In this document: positions 48,263 through 59,688 of the stretch, piece after piece
Numbering within the stretch: position 1 is the first letter of the stretch
How the letters are laid out: every line of letters begins with the position of its first letter
Source of the DNA: Bidens hawaiensis
Lineage: Eukaryota; Streptophyta; Magnoliopsida; Asterales; Asteraceae
Assembly (NCBI GenBank): GCA_021521415.1
Contig: JAIQDT010000670.1
Coordinates: forward strand, 62,001-126,000
Direction of reading: 5' to 3'
DNA length: 64,000 nt
Position numbers and translations under genes: made by a program
The notes under the pieces: generated by a model
What the model saw: only the letters and a program-made list of their open reading frames with translations
Database searches by the model: none
What the model was told of the DNA's origin: nothing

Positions 48263-51200
48263 TTACATGAAACATTTTCTAAGCTGTGTTGCGTTCCATG
48301 CGCGCGGGATCTTCTTTCCATTCAAATCTTTTAAAGCGTATGCGCCTTTTCCCAATTCTTCCGAGACTTGATAAGGTCCCTCCCAATTAGGGGACATCTT
48401 TCCCGGAGGTATCGCGCGGCTAGCTTCATTGTTTCGAAGGACAAAATCATTCTTCTTGAAGTGGCATTCTTTCACGCGCTGATTGTAATACTTTTCTAGT
48501 TTTTTCTTGTATTTGGCTTCACTGATGATAGCCGCTTCTCTGCGCACTTCAAGTAAGTTGAGATCCAACCTTCTTTCGCGCTCGTTATCAATCTTACTCA
48601 TCATGAGCACTCTATGGGATGGGCATCCAATTTCTGCTGGAATCATAGCCTCCGTTCCATATGTTAGGCTGAACGGGGATTCGCCATTGCTGGTTTTGCT
48701 TAATGTCCTGTGCGCCCACAGGACATTAGGTAGCTCCTCGACCCATGAATGGGATTCTCCCTCCAACCTTTTCTTCAGCCCATTTAGCAAGCTCTGGTTC
48801 GCGCGCTCCACTTGGCCATTCCCCTGAGGGTGGTATACTGAAGTGAAGATTTGGTTGATGCGCAATTCCTTGAGCCAGCTGGATATATTCCTGTCGGTGA
48901 ATTGTTTGCCATTGTCGCTCACAATTTCCATGGGCAGGCCAAAACGGCATATGATGTGGCTCCAGATAAATTGCTTCATCGCCTCGGCTGTGATTTTTGC
49001 TAGTGGCTTGGCTTCAACCCATTTTGTGAAATAGTTTACTGCCACTACCAAAAATTTTACTCGCCTTTGCGCTTGTGGTAGGGGACCCACAATATCGATT
49101 GCCCATTTGTGGAAAGGCCATGCGGAGGTCACCGGAATCAAGTTGTTCTTTGGCCGCATGGTTTTTGGCGCATAGCTCTGACACGCTTTGCATTTTTGGA
49201 TCTCTTTTAACGCGTCCAAGTACATGTCTGGCCAATAGTAACCTGCGCTCATTGCCTTGGCAACCACCATGCGCCGGCCAGCATGTATTCCACAGATTCC
49301 TTCGTGTATCTCTCTGATCACATAGCTTGCTTCCTCAGCATCTAGGCATTTCATGAGCGGTCCAAGATAAGAGCGTCGATATAATGTACCATCAAGCAGT
49401 TCATAGTTCTGCGACTTGTGTCTTATCTTCCTCGCCTGTGCGTGATCGTCCGGTACCTTTCCCTCCTTCAAGAATTCCATTATTGGAGTTATCCATGATG
49501 AAGGGGTTGTATGAATTACAAGGACAGACTTCGCTCCCACCGACGGGTTGCTCATTACTTCTACCCTGACATCTTTGCCAAAGTGATCGAAGCTGGTTGA
49601 TGCCATCTTACTCAGCGCGTCAGCAGACTTGTTTTCACTGCGCGGAATATGTATGATTCTGAAGAAGTCAAATTGCTCGATGAGCTTTTTCGCCTGCTCT
49701 AGATACAGAGGCATGGTGTTCTCCTTGGCATCATAAAGGCCATTGACCTGTGCTGCTACCAAGTATGAATCAACATGGGCCTCTAGCTTTTTAACTCCGA
49801 ACTTGTGCGCGATGCGCAGACCAGCCAGCAGGGCTTCATACTCAGCTTCATTGTTGGTGCTCTTGAAATCCAACCTGATTGCGTAAGTATACTCATGACT
49901 TTCTGGATCCACCAGCTTGAGGCCTGCGCCGGACCCTTCATTGTTTGAAGCTCCATCAGTGAATAATCTCCAAACACTTTCTTCATTATTGGCTCGCGGA
50001 GGGTCTACCTCGCGCTGAGCCTCTTCAATTTTTCCTTCAGGGATTTCTGCTATGAAATCAGCTAAGACTTGTCCCTTTATTGCTGGACGGGGCTTATAGG
50101 CGATCGTGTGCTCTCCTAATTCCAGCGCCCATTTTGTCAGCCTTCCTGAGAGCGCGGGACGCCGCAAGACTTGCTGGATGTTGTAACCAGTCAGAACTTC
50201 AATAAGATGACCATTGAAATATCTATGAAGCTTGCGCGACGCTTGTGTTAGTGACAAAACTAACTTTTCCATGATGGAGTAGCGCGTCTCAGGATCTGTC
50301 AGCACCCGACTCACATAATAGATTGGTGTTTGGATTCCCTTGCGATCCACCAACAACACTGCGCCGATGGCGCGCTCTCCTGCTGACAGGTACAATGTTA
50401 GAGTTTCGCCAGGAAGTGGAGCTATGAGCGCAAGCAGATTTATCAGACATTCTTTTATCTCACTGAAAGCTTGCTCGGCCTCAGGCGTCCACTTGAATTG
50501 GCTTTTCTTTAGGCAATTTCTCAATGTGTTAACGAATGGGGTAGATTTGCTTGCATGGTTCGCTAGGAACCTGTTGATTGATACCAATCTACCATTCAAC
50601 TTTTGAACTTCTTTTATGGTGGATGGTGAGGGCATGTCAAGGATAGCCTCCACCTTCTCTGGGTTCACCTTGAAACCATCCTTGGTGACCATTACACCGA
50701 GAAATTTCCCTTCTTCTACGCCAAATGTGCATTTGCTCGGGTTGAGCTTCATGTTTACTTCCTTTAGGCGCCAAAGGGTTTCTTCGATGTCTTTGAGCAT
50801 TTGTTTTTCCTCCCTGCTTTTGATCACCAAATCATCCACGTAGACTTCTAGGTTTCTTCCAATTTGCTCGTTGAAAACCGCATCCATGAGTCTTTGGTAG
50901 GTGGCTCCCGCATTCTTCAGACCAAAGGGCATTTTTGTGTAACAAAAAACATCCTTGTCGGTTCTGAAGGCAGTCTTGTCCTCGTCTTGTGGTGCCATTT
51001 GAATTTGGTGATAGCCCTTATAGGCATCCAGAAAACATTTGAGCTTAAATGGCGCCACGGAGTCCACCTTCGCGTCAATGTTTGGGAGGGGGTAACAATC
51101 TTTTGGACATGCTTTGTTGAGGTCTTTGAAGTCAATGCACATCCTCCATGACCCGTTGCTCTTCTTTACCATCACAGGATTGGCTACCCATGTCTGGTAT

Positions 51201-52714
51201 CGTATTGGACGGATGATGTTTGCGCGCAGTAGATCCTCTACTTGCTCATTCATGGCCTTTGCCTTCTCATCCCCCATGATTCTCTTCTTTTGAGCAATTG
51301 GCTCTACGGACTTGAACGTGTTGAGAGAATGTTGCGCCAGGTCTCGCGGAACCCCAGTCATATCAGAATGTTGCCACGCGAAGACCGACATATACGTTGT
51401 GAGCAATCTTTTCATTCTCAACCTTGTGTCGTCTGATATCGTAACTCCAATTGTGATTGTTTGCTCTGGGAATTTTGGGTTGAGAATCCATTCCTCTGGC
51501 GCGTTGTTTGCCATTGGAAGTTTCATTCTCCCTTCCCGCGGAATACTTGTCACTGCGCACAAATGATCTTGGTATACAAATGTTACACCTGTTGGTGTTG
51601 GGAACCCCAACGCGCCGTGCGTTGGCGACGGTATGGCGTTGAATTGGGCAATCGTTCCTCTACCCAAGATCATATTGTGGCATGAAGTGGTGGGCAAGAC
51701 CAAGAAGTTGACAATTTCAGCTCGCTTGTGTTTCTCATCCCCCATAGTTAGTTCAAATTGTATCTGACCTAAGGGGTGAATGATTTCATTTAAAACACCC
51801 GAGATTGGTGCATTCACAATTTCGAGCCTTGCTTGGTCTGCTGGATCCAACTTCCTGAAACATTGCTCATACATGATGTCTGATTCATTGCCAGTGTCCA
51901 CCAGGACTTTTGACACTTCATAATGAGCAATGTGTGTAGTGATGACTAGAGGACTGCTGATAGAAGGGCCTCCCCTGATTCTTGGGAAGATTACTTGTTG
52001 CTCGCGCCAATCTCCTTGGACTTGCGCGCTTCTCTTTCTCGATCTTTGCCCTTGCCTTCCTCCCTCGGCTACACAGATTCTTTTGAACTTTTTGCTGGCT
52101 GAGGCTCCATCTGGTTGTTCATTCTCTGGTCTTGGGTTTTTCACCAGGTGAGCCAACTTGCCTGATTTCACATCTCTTTCAATCGCATCCTTCAAATGGT
52201 GGCATGCATCGGTGTTGTGCCCTGTGGACTTGTGAAACTCACAATACTTGCCAATGTTTGGTGGTCCCTTATAGTGTAGTGGCTTGGGGCTTTTAAACTG
52301 GACATTCTCTGTGCTTAACACTTGTGAAGGCGTTTTAGTGAGGGGAGTCCATATTCTTGGTAGAGGTCTGTTAGGCTCTCTGCCGCCTTCCCTCTTGTCA
52401 CCCTCTCCGCGATTACGACTGTCTTTTTGGGGCTGGGGTGAGCTTGGTTGCGCCTGCTTTTCTGCGGGAGAAAAACTGGTTTGTTGCAACCTGGACCATA
52501 CAGAGTTTTGTTTGCCCCTCCTTTCGTTGTTGCGCGGTGCTTCTGCTTGGTGCCCTCTTTCTCTTGCTCTATCTTGGGCAATTTGTTTTTCATTTCGCGC
52601 GAAGACTCGCGATGCTTCCATTAGCTTGGCCCAAGTGGTTGGCATGTCATCTCTGCTCACAAGAGCTCTGCGGAGTTGATCACTGCGCGCACCTTGTATA
52701 AAGGCCACGCGCAA
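48263..52714 (-). CDS. Pol polyprotein of the Tat-lineage retrotransposon, with the C-terminal end of Gag
   Basis: One open frame of 1,483 codons with no stop. In order by residue: the C-terminal part of Gag with a zinc-knuckle-like CEFHKSTGHNTDAC (158-171); aspartic protease (VLVDTGN, Asp273); reverse transcriptase (about 490-690, YVDD at 625-628); first RNase H (about 770-880), whose active site looks weak; a second archaeal-type RNase H with Asp920, Glu956/958, Asp982 and Asp1032; integrase zinc finger (His1137, His1144, Cys1175, Cys1178) and catalytic core (Asp1207, Asp1267, Glu1303); and a C-terminal DNA-binding tail. The second RNase H is the mark of the Tat lineage. It copies the element RNA and integrates the DNA. 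The start ATG is not a true start: the frame is cut from Gag by a frameshift just upstream. Confidence 0.95.
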   Translation of the reverse strand: MRVAFIQGARSDQLRRALVSRDDMPTTWAKLMEASRVFARNEKQIAQDRARERGHQAEAPRNNERRGKQNSVWSRLQQTSFSPAEKQAQPSSPQPQKDSRNRGEGDKREGGREPNRPLPRIWTPLTKTPSQVLSTENVQFKSPKPLHYKGPPNIGKYCEFHKSTGHNTDACHHLKDAIERDVKSGKLAHLVKNPRPENEQPDGASASKKFKRICVAEGGRQGQRSRKRSAQVQGDWREQQVIFPRIRGGPSISSPLVITTHIAHYEVSKVLVDTGNESDIMYEQCFRKLDPADQARLEIVNAPISGVLNEIIHPLGQIQFELTMGDEKHKRAEIVNFLVLPTTSCHNMILGRGTIAQFNAIPSPTHGALGFPTPTGVTFVYQDHLCAVTSIPREGRMKLPMANNAPEEWILNPKFPEQTITIGVTISDDTRLRMKRLLTTYMSVFAWQHSDMTGVPRDLAQHSLNTFKSVEPIAQKKRIMGDEKAKAMNEQVEDLLRANIIRPIRYQTWVANPVMVKKSNGSWRMCIDFKDLNKACPKDCYPLPNIDAKVDSVAPFKLKCFLDAYKGYHQIQMAPQDEDKTAFRTDKDVFCYTKMPFGLKNAGATYQRLMDAVFNEQIGRNLEVYVDDLVIKSREEKQMLKDIEETLWRLKEVNMKLNPSKCTFGVEEGKFLGVMVTKDGFKVNPEKVEAILDMPSPSTIKEVQKLNGRLVSINRFLANHASKSTPFVNTLRNCLKKSQFKWTPEAEQAFSEIKECLINLLALIAPLPGETLTLYLSAGERAIGAVLLVDRKGIQTPIYYVSRVLTDPETRYSIMEKLVLSLTQASRKLHRYFNGHLIEVLTGYNIQQVLRRPALSGRLTKWALELGEHTIAYKPRPAIKGQVLADFIAEIPEGKIEEAQREVDPPRANNEESVWRLFTDGASNNEGSGAGLKLVDPESHEYTYAIRLDFKSTNNEAEYEALLAGLRIAHKFGVKKLEAHVDSYLVAAQVNGLYDAKENTMPLYLEQAKKLIEQFDFFRIIHIPRSENKSADALSKMASTSFDHFGKDVRVEVMSNPSVGAKSVLVIHTTPSSWITPIMEFLKEGKVPDDHAQARKIRHKSQNYELLDGTLYRRSYLGPLMKCLDAEEASYVIREIHEGICGIHAGRRMVVAKAMSAGYYWPDMYLDALKEIQKCKACQSYAPKTMRPKNNLIPVTSAWPFHKWAIDIVGPLPQAQRRVKFLVVAVNYFTKWVEAKPLAKITAEAMKQFIWSHIICRFGLPMEIVSDNGKQFTDRNISSWLKELRINQIFTSVYHPQGNGQVERANQSLLNGLKKRLEGESHSWVEELPNVLWAHRTLSKTSNGESPFSLTYGTEAMIPAEIGCPSHRVLMMSKIDNERERRLDLNLLEVRREAAIISEAKYKKKLEKYYNQRVKECHFKKNDFVLRNNEASRAIPPGKMSPNWEGPYQVSEELGKGAYALKDLNGKKIPRAWNATQLRKCFM

Positions 52715-52723
52715 GAGTTGCTC

Positions 52724-53730
52724 AGTATACCTCCAATTGCAAGAGATTCCTGATTGAAACGAGTTATGTAGTCTTCAATCGTTTCATCATTCCTGCGCAC
52801 GCAGTGCATGATGTCATCAGGGTCGCGCGTGTGTCTGCGCTGCTGTACGAAGTGAGCTTGGAACTTCTCCAATAGCTCTTCGAACCCATCGATTTGCCCA
52901 GTCGGCAAGCTTTCGAACCAGACACGCGCTGCGCCCGTGAGGCAGCGAGCAAACATGTGACACCATGTTGGCATCGTCCAGCTTTCTAGGTTTCCAGTGT
53001 TGTAAAAACCTTGTAGGAAATCGTCTGGATCAGTTGTGCCGTCCTACTTGCCCAAACCACTTGGCATCTTGGTTTTTTGTTGAATGGGAGCCTTCGCGAT
53101 GCGCTCAGTGAATTTTGAATGCTTCACCAAGATGGCTGGCCTGTACGGTGTGGTTACGTCCACTTGCCCTCTCGCTGGTGGGTTGTACGGTGTGTACAGA
53201 TCCAGATCGGCTTTGGCTCCAGGCGCCATGTTCATGTGCGCGCGGAGCTGTGAGCCTCCTGCATGAGTATCTCGCGTCTTCCTCATGCTGTGCACTTCTT
53301 CATCACTAAAATCAGCGTGTTCAGTGTGAACAGAGTGACCATCTTCCGGCGCGCGCGCCCTTTTTGTTGTTCCTTGAATGGTTTGCTTATCAAACGCGAG
53401 CCTTTGTGTTAGGTCGGCTAACTTTTTGTGTTTGACCAGCTCATTGTATTTGTCCATTAAACGCCGTTGTTCGTTTATGAGCCATTCTTTAGGGTCATTT
53501 GTTTCATCTTCCGGACCCATTGGTCCTTTTTGTTTCGCGCCGGTCAAATTTTGGAACGTGAGATCGTCTGGAGGAGTTTCAGTCTGGCTATGAGGAGTTG
53601 TGATGAAGGGATGGTTACTGGTGGTGCGCGCAGAATCACGCGGCACCCTCAGAAACTGCTGTCCCTCATTAACATCCTCACGCTCAATATCCTCCAGAAC
53701 TTGATCGCTGTTTCGAACACCAGAAACCAT
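52724..53730 (-). pseudogene. Gag, broken by a stop codon and a frameshift
   Basis: The likely start is ATG at 53,730 (MVSGVRNSDQ); the frame is open upstream but only into the primer-binding site. The N-terminal third is charged linker. A TAG at 53,044-53,046 follows GLGK and precedes DGTTDPDDFLQGF, where related proteins have a Tyr codon. The same frame continues through the Gag core (TGAARVWFESLPTGQ, RRHTRDPDDIMHC, YITRFNQESLAIGGI). Near 52,733 a missing base shifts the frame, after which the sequence continues in the pol frame (LLRVAFIQGARSDQLRRAL). Gag forms the particle that packages the RNA. Both lesions are single-base changes, so inactivation was recent. Confidence 0.85.
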
Positions 53731-53775
53731 GGTGAAGTTTTTCAGATAGAACTGATGAGATTTTGTTGCCGTTGT

Positions 53776-53793
53776 AACAGGTGATGGCGCCAA
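53776..53793 (-). promoter_or_regulatory. Primer-binding site
   Basis: On the minus strand the LTR ends TTTCTTCA and after one T continues TGGCGCCATCACC. The first seven bases match the complement of the 3' end of a tRNA ending GGCGCCA (such as tRNA-Asp) but the match weakens after that. The exact primer tRNA is uncertain. Confidence 0.6.
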
Positions 53794-54790
53794 TGAAGAA
53801 ACGTGGATCGGCTCACTGGTAGACGATCAACTTTCCTCGGGTATGAGTATGCTATTTCACCGATGGTTCTCCGGAGTATGAGTTCTTCCACCTACAAAAC
53901 GAGCAGCACCGTGAACTTACCCCTCAGAAAGGGACAGAGGGTCCTCTTTGGGTAACCCTCCGGTGTGAGAATAAGAGATTGTAGGAGAAGATAATAATAA
54001 TCTGAGAGTGAGTAAGGAATTGGAATGTATTTTCTTACTTACCTCCCCTTGTGGAGGTGGTGTGGTATTTATAGTGTTAGGGTTTCCAATGATTGGGCTC
54101 AGATCCCATTAGGGCCTTTTTGGCCTCCTCCTATTGCTTTGCGCCACGTGTCCTTAGGACACCTGGTGCTTTTTCATTGATTATTCTCTGACCCAGGCAT
54201 TTTACCTGACCCATGTGCAATCACGTGGTAGCACATGGGTTTTGCTGAGTTGTCCACCTTTCATTGGCAGCTGTCAACATCAGCATATTCTTATTCCTTA
54301 AAGGATACCTTCTGGAAGGTTGTCTGACGAGCACAATCAAGGTTGTCCTTATCCTGATTTGGATAAGGACGAGGTTGATTATGTGCACGTGTGATATGCG
54401 CCTATCCTGAGGATGCGCGAAGTCTTCTCTTTATTCTCACGCGCAGATGTTTCATGCGCAGATGTGATATGCGCAAGCATATGTAATATGCGCCACGCGC
54501 AGATGTGATATGCGTGAGCATATATGATGCGTGAGCATGCGATATGCGCCACGCGCAGATGCGCCACGCGCAGATGTGATATGCGTGAGCATATATGGTG
54601 CGCGAGCATATGATACGCGTGAGCATATGTGATGCGTGAGCATATATGATATGCGTGAGCATATGTGATATGCGCCGTGCGCATAGGTTTTGGCTTTGTG
54701 CCTTCATGATATCTTGATTTCAAGCCTCTTGTCTATATCTTGTGGGTTGACCCGCCCCGCTCGATGTTAAGGCGGGTACATACCTCTTCA
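53794..54790 (-). repeat. 5' LTR of the retrotransposon (right copy)
   Basis: 997 bp, starting TGAAGAAACG on the + strand and ending CTCTTCA. Against the other LTR I count 5 single-base differences, all transitions, and 3 indels by eye. Confidence 0.95.
54066..54074 (-). promoter_or_regulatory. LTR TATA box
   Basis: CTATAAATA on the minus strand, inside the 5' LTR and upstream of gag in that direction. It is the best candidate for the promoter that makes the genomic RNA. The same motif is at 42,466-42,474. Confidence 0.6.
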
Positions 54791-54795
54791 AGGCC
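54791..54795. repeat. Target-site duplication, right copy
   Basis: AGGCC immediately after the right LTR, followed by TTCTTACTTCCTC, which resumes the HIPL exon (SYFLCTDIGQ). Confidence 0.93.
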
Positions 54796-55589
54796 TTCTT
54801 ACTTCCTCTGTACAGATATTGGTCAGGTTCGTATCGTATGAATATAATATTAGTTTTTGTGTTTTGAAAGTCTTGTAAAGATACTTGATTGATCAGGATC
54901 GTTACGAAGAGATTGATGTTATTACCAAGGGTGGAAACTATGGGTGGAGTATATACGAAGGCCACCTTCCTGTTGACTCTGAACAAAACAATACATCTGA
55001 TCTTATATTTCCAGCAATGGGTTATAACCACTATGATGTAAACAAAAAAGAGGGTTATGCAGCAATAACAGGCGGGAGCTTTTATCGTTCCACTACTGAT
55101 CCATGCATGTATGGCAGGTTGTCTTCTTTTTTTGATATTGACTTGTAAATAAGTACTTAAAATAAAAAGGCATTGGTTCTAACTTGCAACTATAAATGTA
55201 TGTTTAGTTACTTGTATGCAGATCTGTATGCCACTGCTTTATGGGCAGCTGCTGAAGCTCCAACAAACAGCAGGAACTTCACCTCAACTTCAATCCCTTT
55301 CGGTTGTGCCCGTGATTCTCCATTGAAGTGCAGCTCTGTACCAAACACAGACTTAGCTGCTTTGGGCTACATATACTCATTTGGAGAAGATAACAAAAAA
55401 GATGTATATATATTGGCAAGCACAGGTGTCTACAGAGTAGTTCAACCAAGTCGTTGCAATTACAGATGCACAAAGGAAAGTGCAACACAGGCCCAGACTC
55501 CTATTTTTCCACCACCTTCGAATGCTAATCACCTGGAATTTGTGCTCTATATCTCTTTGATACTGATCTTATTCGGCTATATGCTGTAA

Positions 55590-57542
55590 GAGTGAAAGCA
55601 AAGAGCATAATGGCCAGTGTTTTCATAAATATGCATTATTTCAGCTTTGGATGTGATCATGTGAAAAATATTTTGTTTTTTTTTTTCATTTTGACTTGTT
55701 TAATAAGCAGGTGTAGTGATCTAGATTCCACATATTGTAATTTGTGACAGTTGTGCAAGAAGTTTTGTACATGATTGTGTTACTAATGAGCCATGTATGC
55801 AGTGACATGCTTAAAATACTTGGTAATAAGTATTAAACTGAAAACAAAACATTCAGAAATTATGAAGTTTGTGGTATAAAAAAACACCAATACAAAAGAT
55901 AGGCAATTGCATAGTCAGTAGCCTTATCAGCGGGGAAGAAAAGGATTAAATAGTAACTGTATGCTTTTTTAAACCATTACGCATTTTTAAGGAGAAGTTA
56001 GTGAAAACCTGCATGCCAACGTATCAGTGACGTGATAGAGCGTTTTTCACTGTTTAATTAAATCGCTACACAAGTGTCAATGTAGTTTATTTAGATAATT
56101 GAATTATCTAATAGGTTGAAGTAGTGTTTAAGTCGGGTTGTGTTTGGTCTATATTAGGGATGAGCTCTAACTTACATTTTATTCTGAAGGTGTTCACATG
56201 GAGACACCTTTGAACTAACAACATTCTGTTAGTTGTCTCATTGGACACATCAATTGATTAGATCATAAGTGTTCAGAAGGACCACATATAAGTATTTACT
56301 TACATCAAATAAACGTAATGAAACTACATAAATCAAACTAAAATGTTGTGGGATATATGCTCAAGATGGGAATGGATTTCTTTGTCTTTGGCCTAATGGT
56401 ATCAAGGTGTAAGTTTTTATCTTTTTTTAACATGTGAGGATTCAAGTCCTATCGTTGTAAAAAAGTGTATTAAATTAGGACTAACGTTAGATTTTCCATT
56501 CTAAAATTTTTGGATTTATTATTAACTATTTGTGATTTTGTTTTTGGGTCGTCTTAGCCTAACCCTACCCTATCATCTACACCATGAAGTATAATCTATA
56601 TACACATGTATGTGTGTGTGTTTTGTTTCAATGTAATTTAAAAAATAAAAATAAACATTTTACTTAGATCATTCACGATGAAAGAAGACGGGCACCCCCA
56701 TCTCTTTCCATCACGTCTAAATCTTCATGGTGGGGCTCCTTTATTCTCCACCTTCCAGGTAACCCACCCTATTACATCACTCGTATAGACGGATTTCTAA
56801 TTTTCTCTCTCGTCACATCCACCGCTCATTTATAAACACAATATATTTTTTTTAAATACATAATAAGTTCTCTATACAAGTGGGATCCAAATATTGTAGC
56901 TTTAAAAGTTGCGTTGACAACTCCAAAACAAATTCCATAGCATCAAGGTGACTGGAAATAGGATTAGTGAAAGTTTTAAGAGCTATAAAAACATGTATGA
57001 CACAGATACAAGTCATGGGAGGGGCGAATCATGTATCCAACATATGTGTGTGGTCGATAAAGAAATAATTGATTTAACCACTCACAAACACCATCCTTGT
57101 GAACAATCGGTATTAGTCGGTTTCATCAATCTCTACTAAGTGTAATCATGGCAGGAAGGTGCTCAATGTGCATTTAACATATGGTCAAACGAATTATAAA
57201 ACAGGCATTTAACATGTATCCAAAAAATCAAGAGACAATATCAATCGGTGACATCATGTACCCATTCTCATTACTAAGCATTTGAAGGAAAATTGCTACC
57301 TTTCTTATAAGTGTCATTATCATCATGTCACTGCCTGTGTAGTTGAGCATTCAGAATCTAGCTGTTGTATACAAGTGTTACGGTTATCCTATGCAACAAG
57401 AAATAAAAGTTGCAGTTTTATAAAAATATTAAAGTACAAAATGATAATAATAATAATAATAATAATAATAATGTGGTTCGCTAAGCTTCCTTTTCTTTTT
57501 TTTTATAATTATCTGTCATAGAAAAGGCCAAGGTTTTCATAC
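55590..57542. other. Intergenic region between the HIPL and coiled-coil genes
   Basis: A T10-type run and ordinary A+T-rich DNA follow the HIPL stop; the HIPL 3' end should be within the first 300 bp. The terminal exon of the minus-strand coiled-coil gene should also lie here but I could not find it. An ATA trinucleotide run is at 57,444-57,472. No other gene is visible. Confidence 0.45.
57444..57472. repeat. (ATA)n microsatellite
   Basis: About ten ATA units. Confidence 0.85.
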
Positions 57543-59390
57543 CTTATCTTCAGCAGCAGGCACATTTGAAGCATTTGCTGCAGGCTGAGATTCCGAGTGA
57601 GCTGAATGTGAAGGGGAAAAAGTGGACTGCCCATTGTACCAACACAGAATTTAAAAATATTTCAAACACAGATCCATAATATAGTTTTCAGTTATTAGAA
57701 GAGAATGTTGTTCAGCTTGCCTCTGACACACAAGCGTGGACATTGTTGTTCTCCCTCAAGGGAATGGCAATATGAGCATGCTCCTTACATGGTGAATCTG
57801 CTTTTAACAATAAAAAATTACAGAATTTGCACCTCCCATAATATGTTAAAAAACAAACACAAAAGAGAAAAGAAATATGCCTGCAGTTTCACCAACAGTT
57901 GCTCTAGATGCCTCGCGATGATAATTTGCTTCACGGTTCGTGATATCACAATTCATTCTGCTTTTTCCAATCACCGGTTAACATGAGGGGATGAAAACTA
58001 CTATGACAGATCCTCATATGATGCCACAAGATTAACTACTTACATGACAGTTCAATTATAAGCATATTTGTTTTTTTTTCTTTTTTTCATGATGCCATGA
58101 GACTATGAGAGATCGTCATATTTTTTCCCTAGTGTTTATAAATGTTTTTGTCCTAAGCCCTACCTGTCATCTTCCCTATCCTTTTCTGTTGCATCTTTTT
58201 CTTGGTTTGCCAAAGCAATTCCGTCCTGCATCAAGACATTGTTTGTTATCAACAATTTGTGGTGGTCCATAATTCTGTAACAACATCATAAATCAAGTAA
58301 AAATCATAAAGAAAAAAGGTACAATTCTCTGACCTCTGCAGCCATATGTGTCATAGCGTCTTGAACGATTTTAAAGGAAACTTCCAGCGTCCCTAGTTCA
58401 GAACGCAAGGCCTGATAATTATAAGAAAATAAAAGTGATGGAATTTTAGGAAACTATTGTGTGAAACAGAGACTAAACAGCCTTTACTGCATACTTTGTT
58501 CTCTGAAAATAAGGTCTCTATGATCCCTTCTTTCATTAGTACAGCTTCCTGAAGGTAAGGTTGGTTAAGGCAATTTGACATTGCTGATTATTGCATTAAC
58601 TAAGTATTTGTAATATATAAAACATCTACAGATAAAGATGATGTGGATATCTCCTCTATTTTTGATGGGAATTGATCAGTTATTTTTGCTGTCTCCAACT
58701 GCGTCTGGAGCTCTGCAATCACCCTTTCCTTTTTATGAAACTCATCCTCCTTAATTTTCAGCTTAGCTTCAAGGTCATTGTTTTTTTCTGCACAAAAACA
58801 GATCCTGAATAGTTGATATCTTATAAATAATGGGCATACTCTTGAGTCCCAAATATAGTGATGCAATATATTTTGTGGCTTGATGTCTGAAAATACTTGT
58901 AGTTTACAACTAGAAACCAACTGACCACATAGCATCGCAGATAATAATAATCAAAAAAGGTATTATCTAAAAGTATGAGAAACAATGTAGTGATGAAAAC
59001 AAATGCACAGAAACACCTGCATACCAATAAGTAAGCGCTCAAATTCACATACTTTATACATTTGTATCTTTAAATGAGCCACTGAGAAAAATAAAAAAAA
59101 AAAAGGAGATTTTATCAGTAACTGAAAATGAATAGTTGGTAATATAAACAACGCATTTGAAATAAAGAAAAGAAGACATACCTACTTCCTCTTTGTCAGC
59201 GAGAAGACGGTGTGCATTATCGACTAGTTGATTGACAGAGGACGCGTCCTTCCGTATTGAGTCCAATGAATCAAGGTGTGAGTGTATTTTGTGAGAAAGC
59301 ATGGCTATCTTTGTATCTCTGGATTCAATGGAACGTTTCATTTCGCAAGTAGATTCCTGCATTTATTTACCAGCCAGCCAGCCAGCCAGG

Positions 59391-59421
<31 letters not shown>

Positions 59422-59635
59422 TTGAAATAGGAGTTTTGTTGTGTTGTTTATATTGGTTAAAATAAAAAGGGTAACCTGGTAAGCATTGAGAAAAGCTTCT
59501 TTAGCTTGGAGTATGGAGTTAATAGTTTCGTTGAGGTGTTTAAGGTTGGTTTGATGCAAATAATTTTCATCTTCAAGGAACTGAACCTGAATTGAAAACA
59601 AATGTGTGTTGAGCATATATAGATAAATGAAACAG

Positions 59636-59688
<53 letters not shown>

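Larger units (their letters stand above)
42192..54790 (-). mobile_element. Complete Tat/Retand-type Ty3/Gypsy retrotransposon, 12.6 kb
   Basis: Two LTRs (42,192-43,207 and 53,794-54,790) begin TGAAGAAACG and end CTCTTCA and are bounded by identical AGGCC. Removing the element and one AGGCC restores a continuous HIPL exon. The primer-binding site lies by the right LTR, the polypurine tract by the left LTR, and gag-pol reads on the minus strand, so the element is inverted relative to HIPL. Hallmarks of the Tat lineage are an integrase after two RNase H domains and a long extra gene on the opposite strand between pol and the 3' LTR (the aORF of Retand elements). LTRs differ by 5 transitions and 3 indels. 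Gag is broken, so it can no longer move on its own. Confidence 0.95.
40413..55589 (+). pseudogene. HIPL1: HIPL-type protein gene, split by a retrotransposon
   Basis: Seven exons of a hedgehog-interacting-protein-like gene: 40,413-40,503, 40,631-40,794, 40,881-41,654, 41,724-41,971, 42,050-42,191 plus 54,796-54,826, 54,897-55,117 and 55,208-55,589. Apart from the lesions, all phases agree. Seen in order: a signal peptide (GGFIPLLCLLLLIMYPYP), a Cys-rich N-terminal part (FCPYKGRVCCDS), the glucose/sorbosone-dehydrogenase-like beta-propeller (GLMGIAFHPNFTQNGRFFAS, EIWALGLRNPWRCSFDSERP, GGNYGWSIYEG, AAITGGSFYRS) and a hydrophobic C-terminal tail suited to a GPI anchor. Family members are cell-surface proteins of unknown reaction. 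Two lesions kill it: a 63-bp foreign patch in exon 4 that brings a TAA (41,838), and a 12.6-kb retrotransposon in exon 5. The rest is well preserved, so inactivation is recent. The gene symbol could equally be HIPL2. Confidence 0.92.

Noticed and set aside
48507..52701. Plus-strand frames of 60-131 codons within pol
   Set aside because: Shadows of the long minus-strand pol frame.
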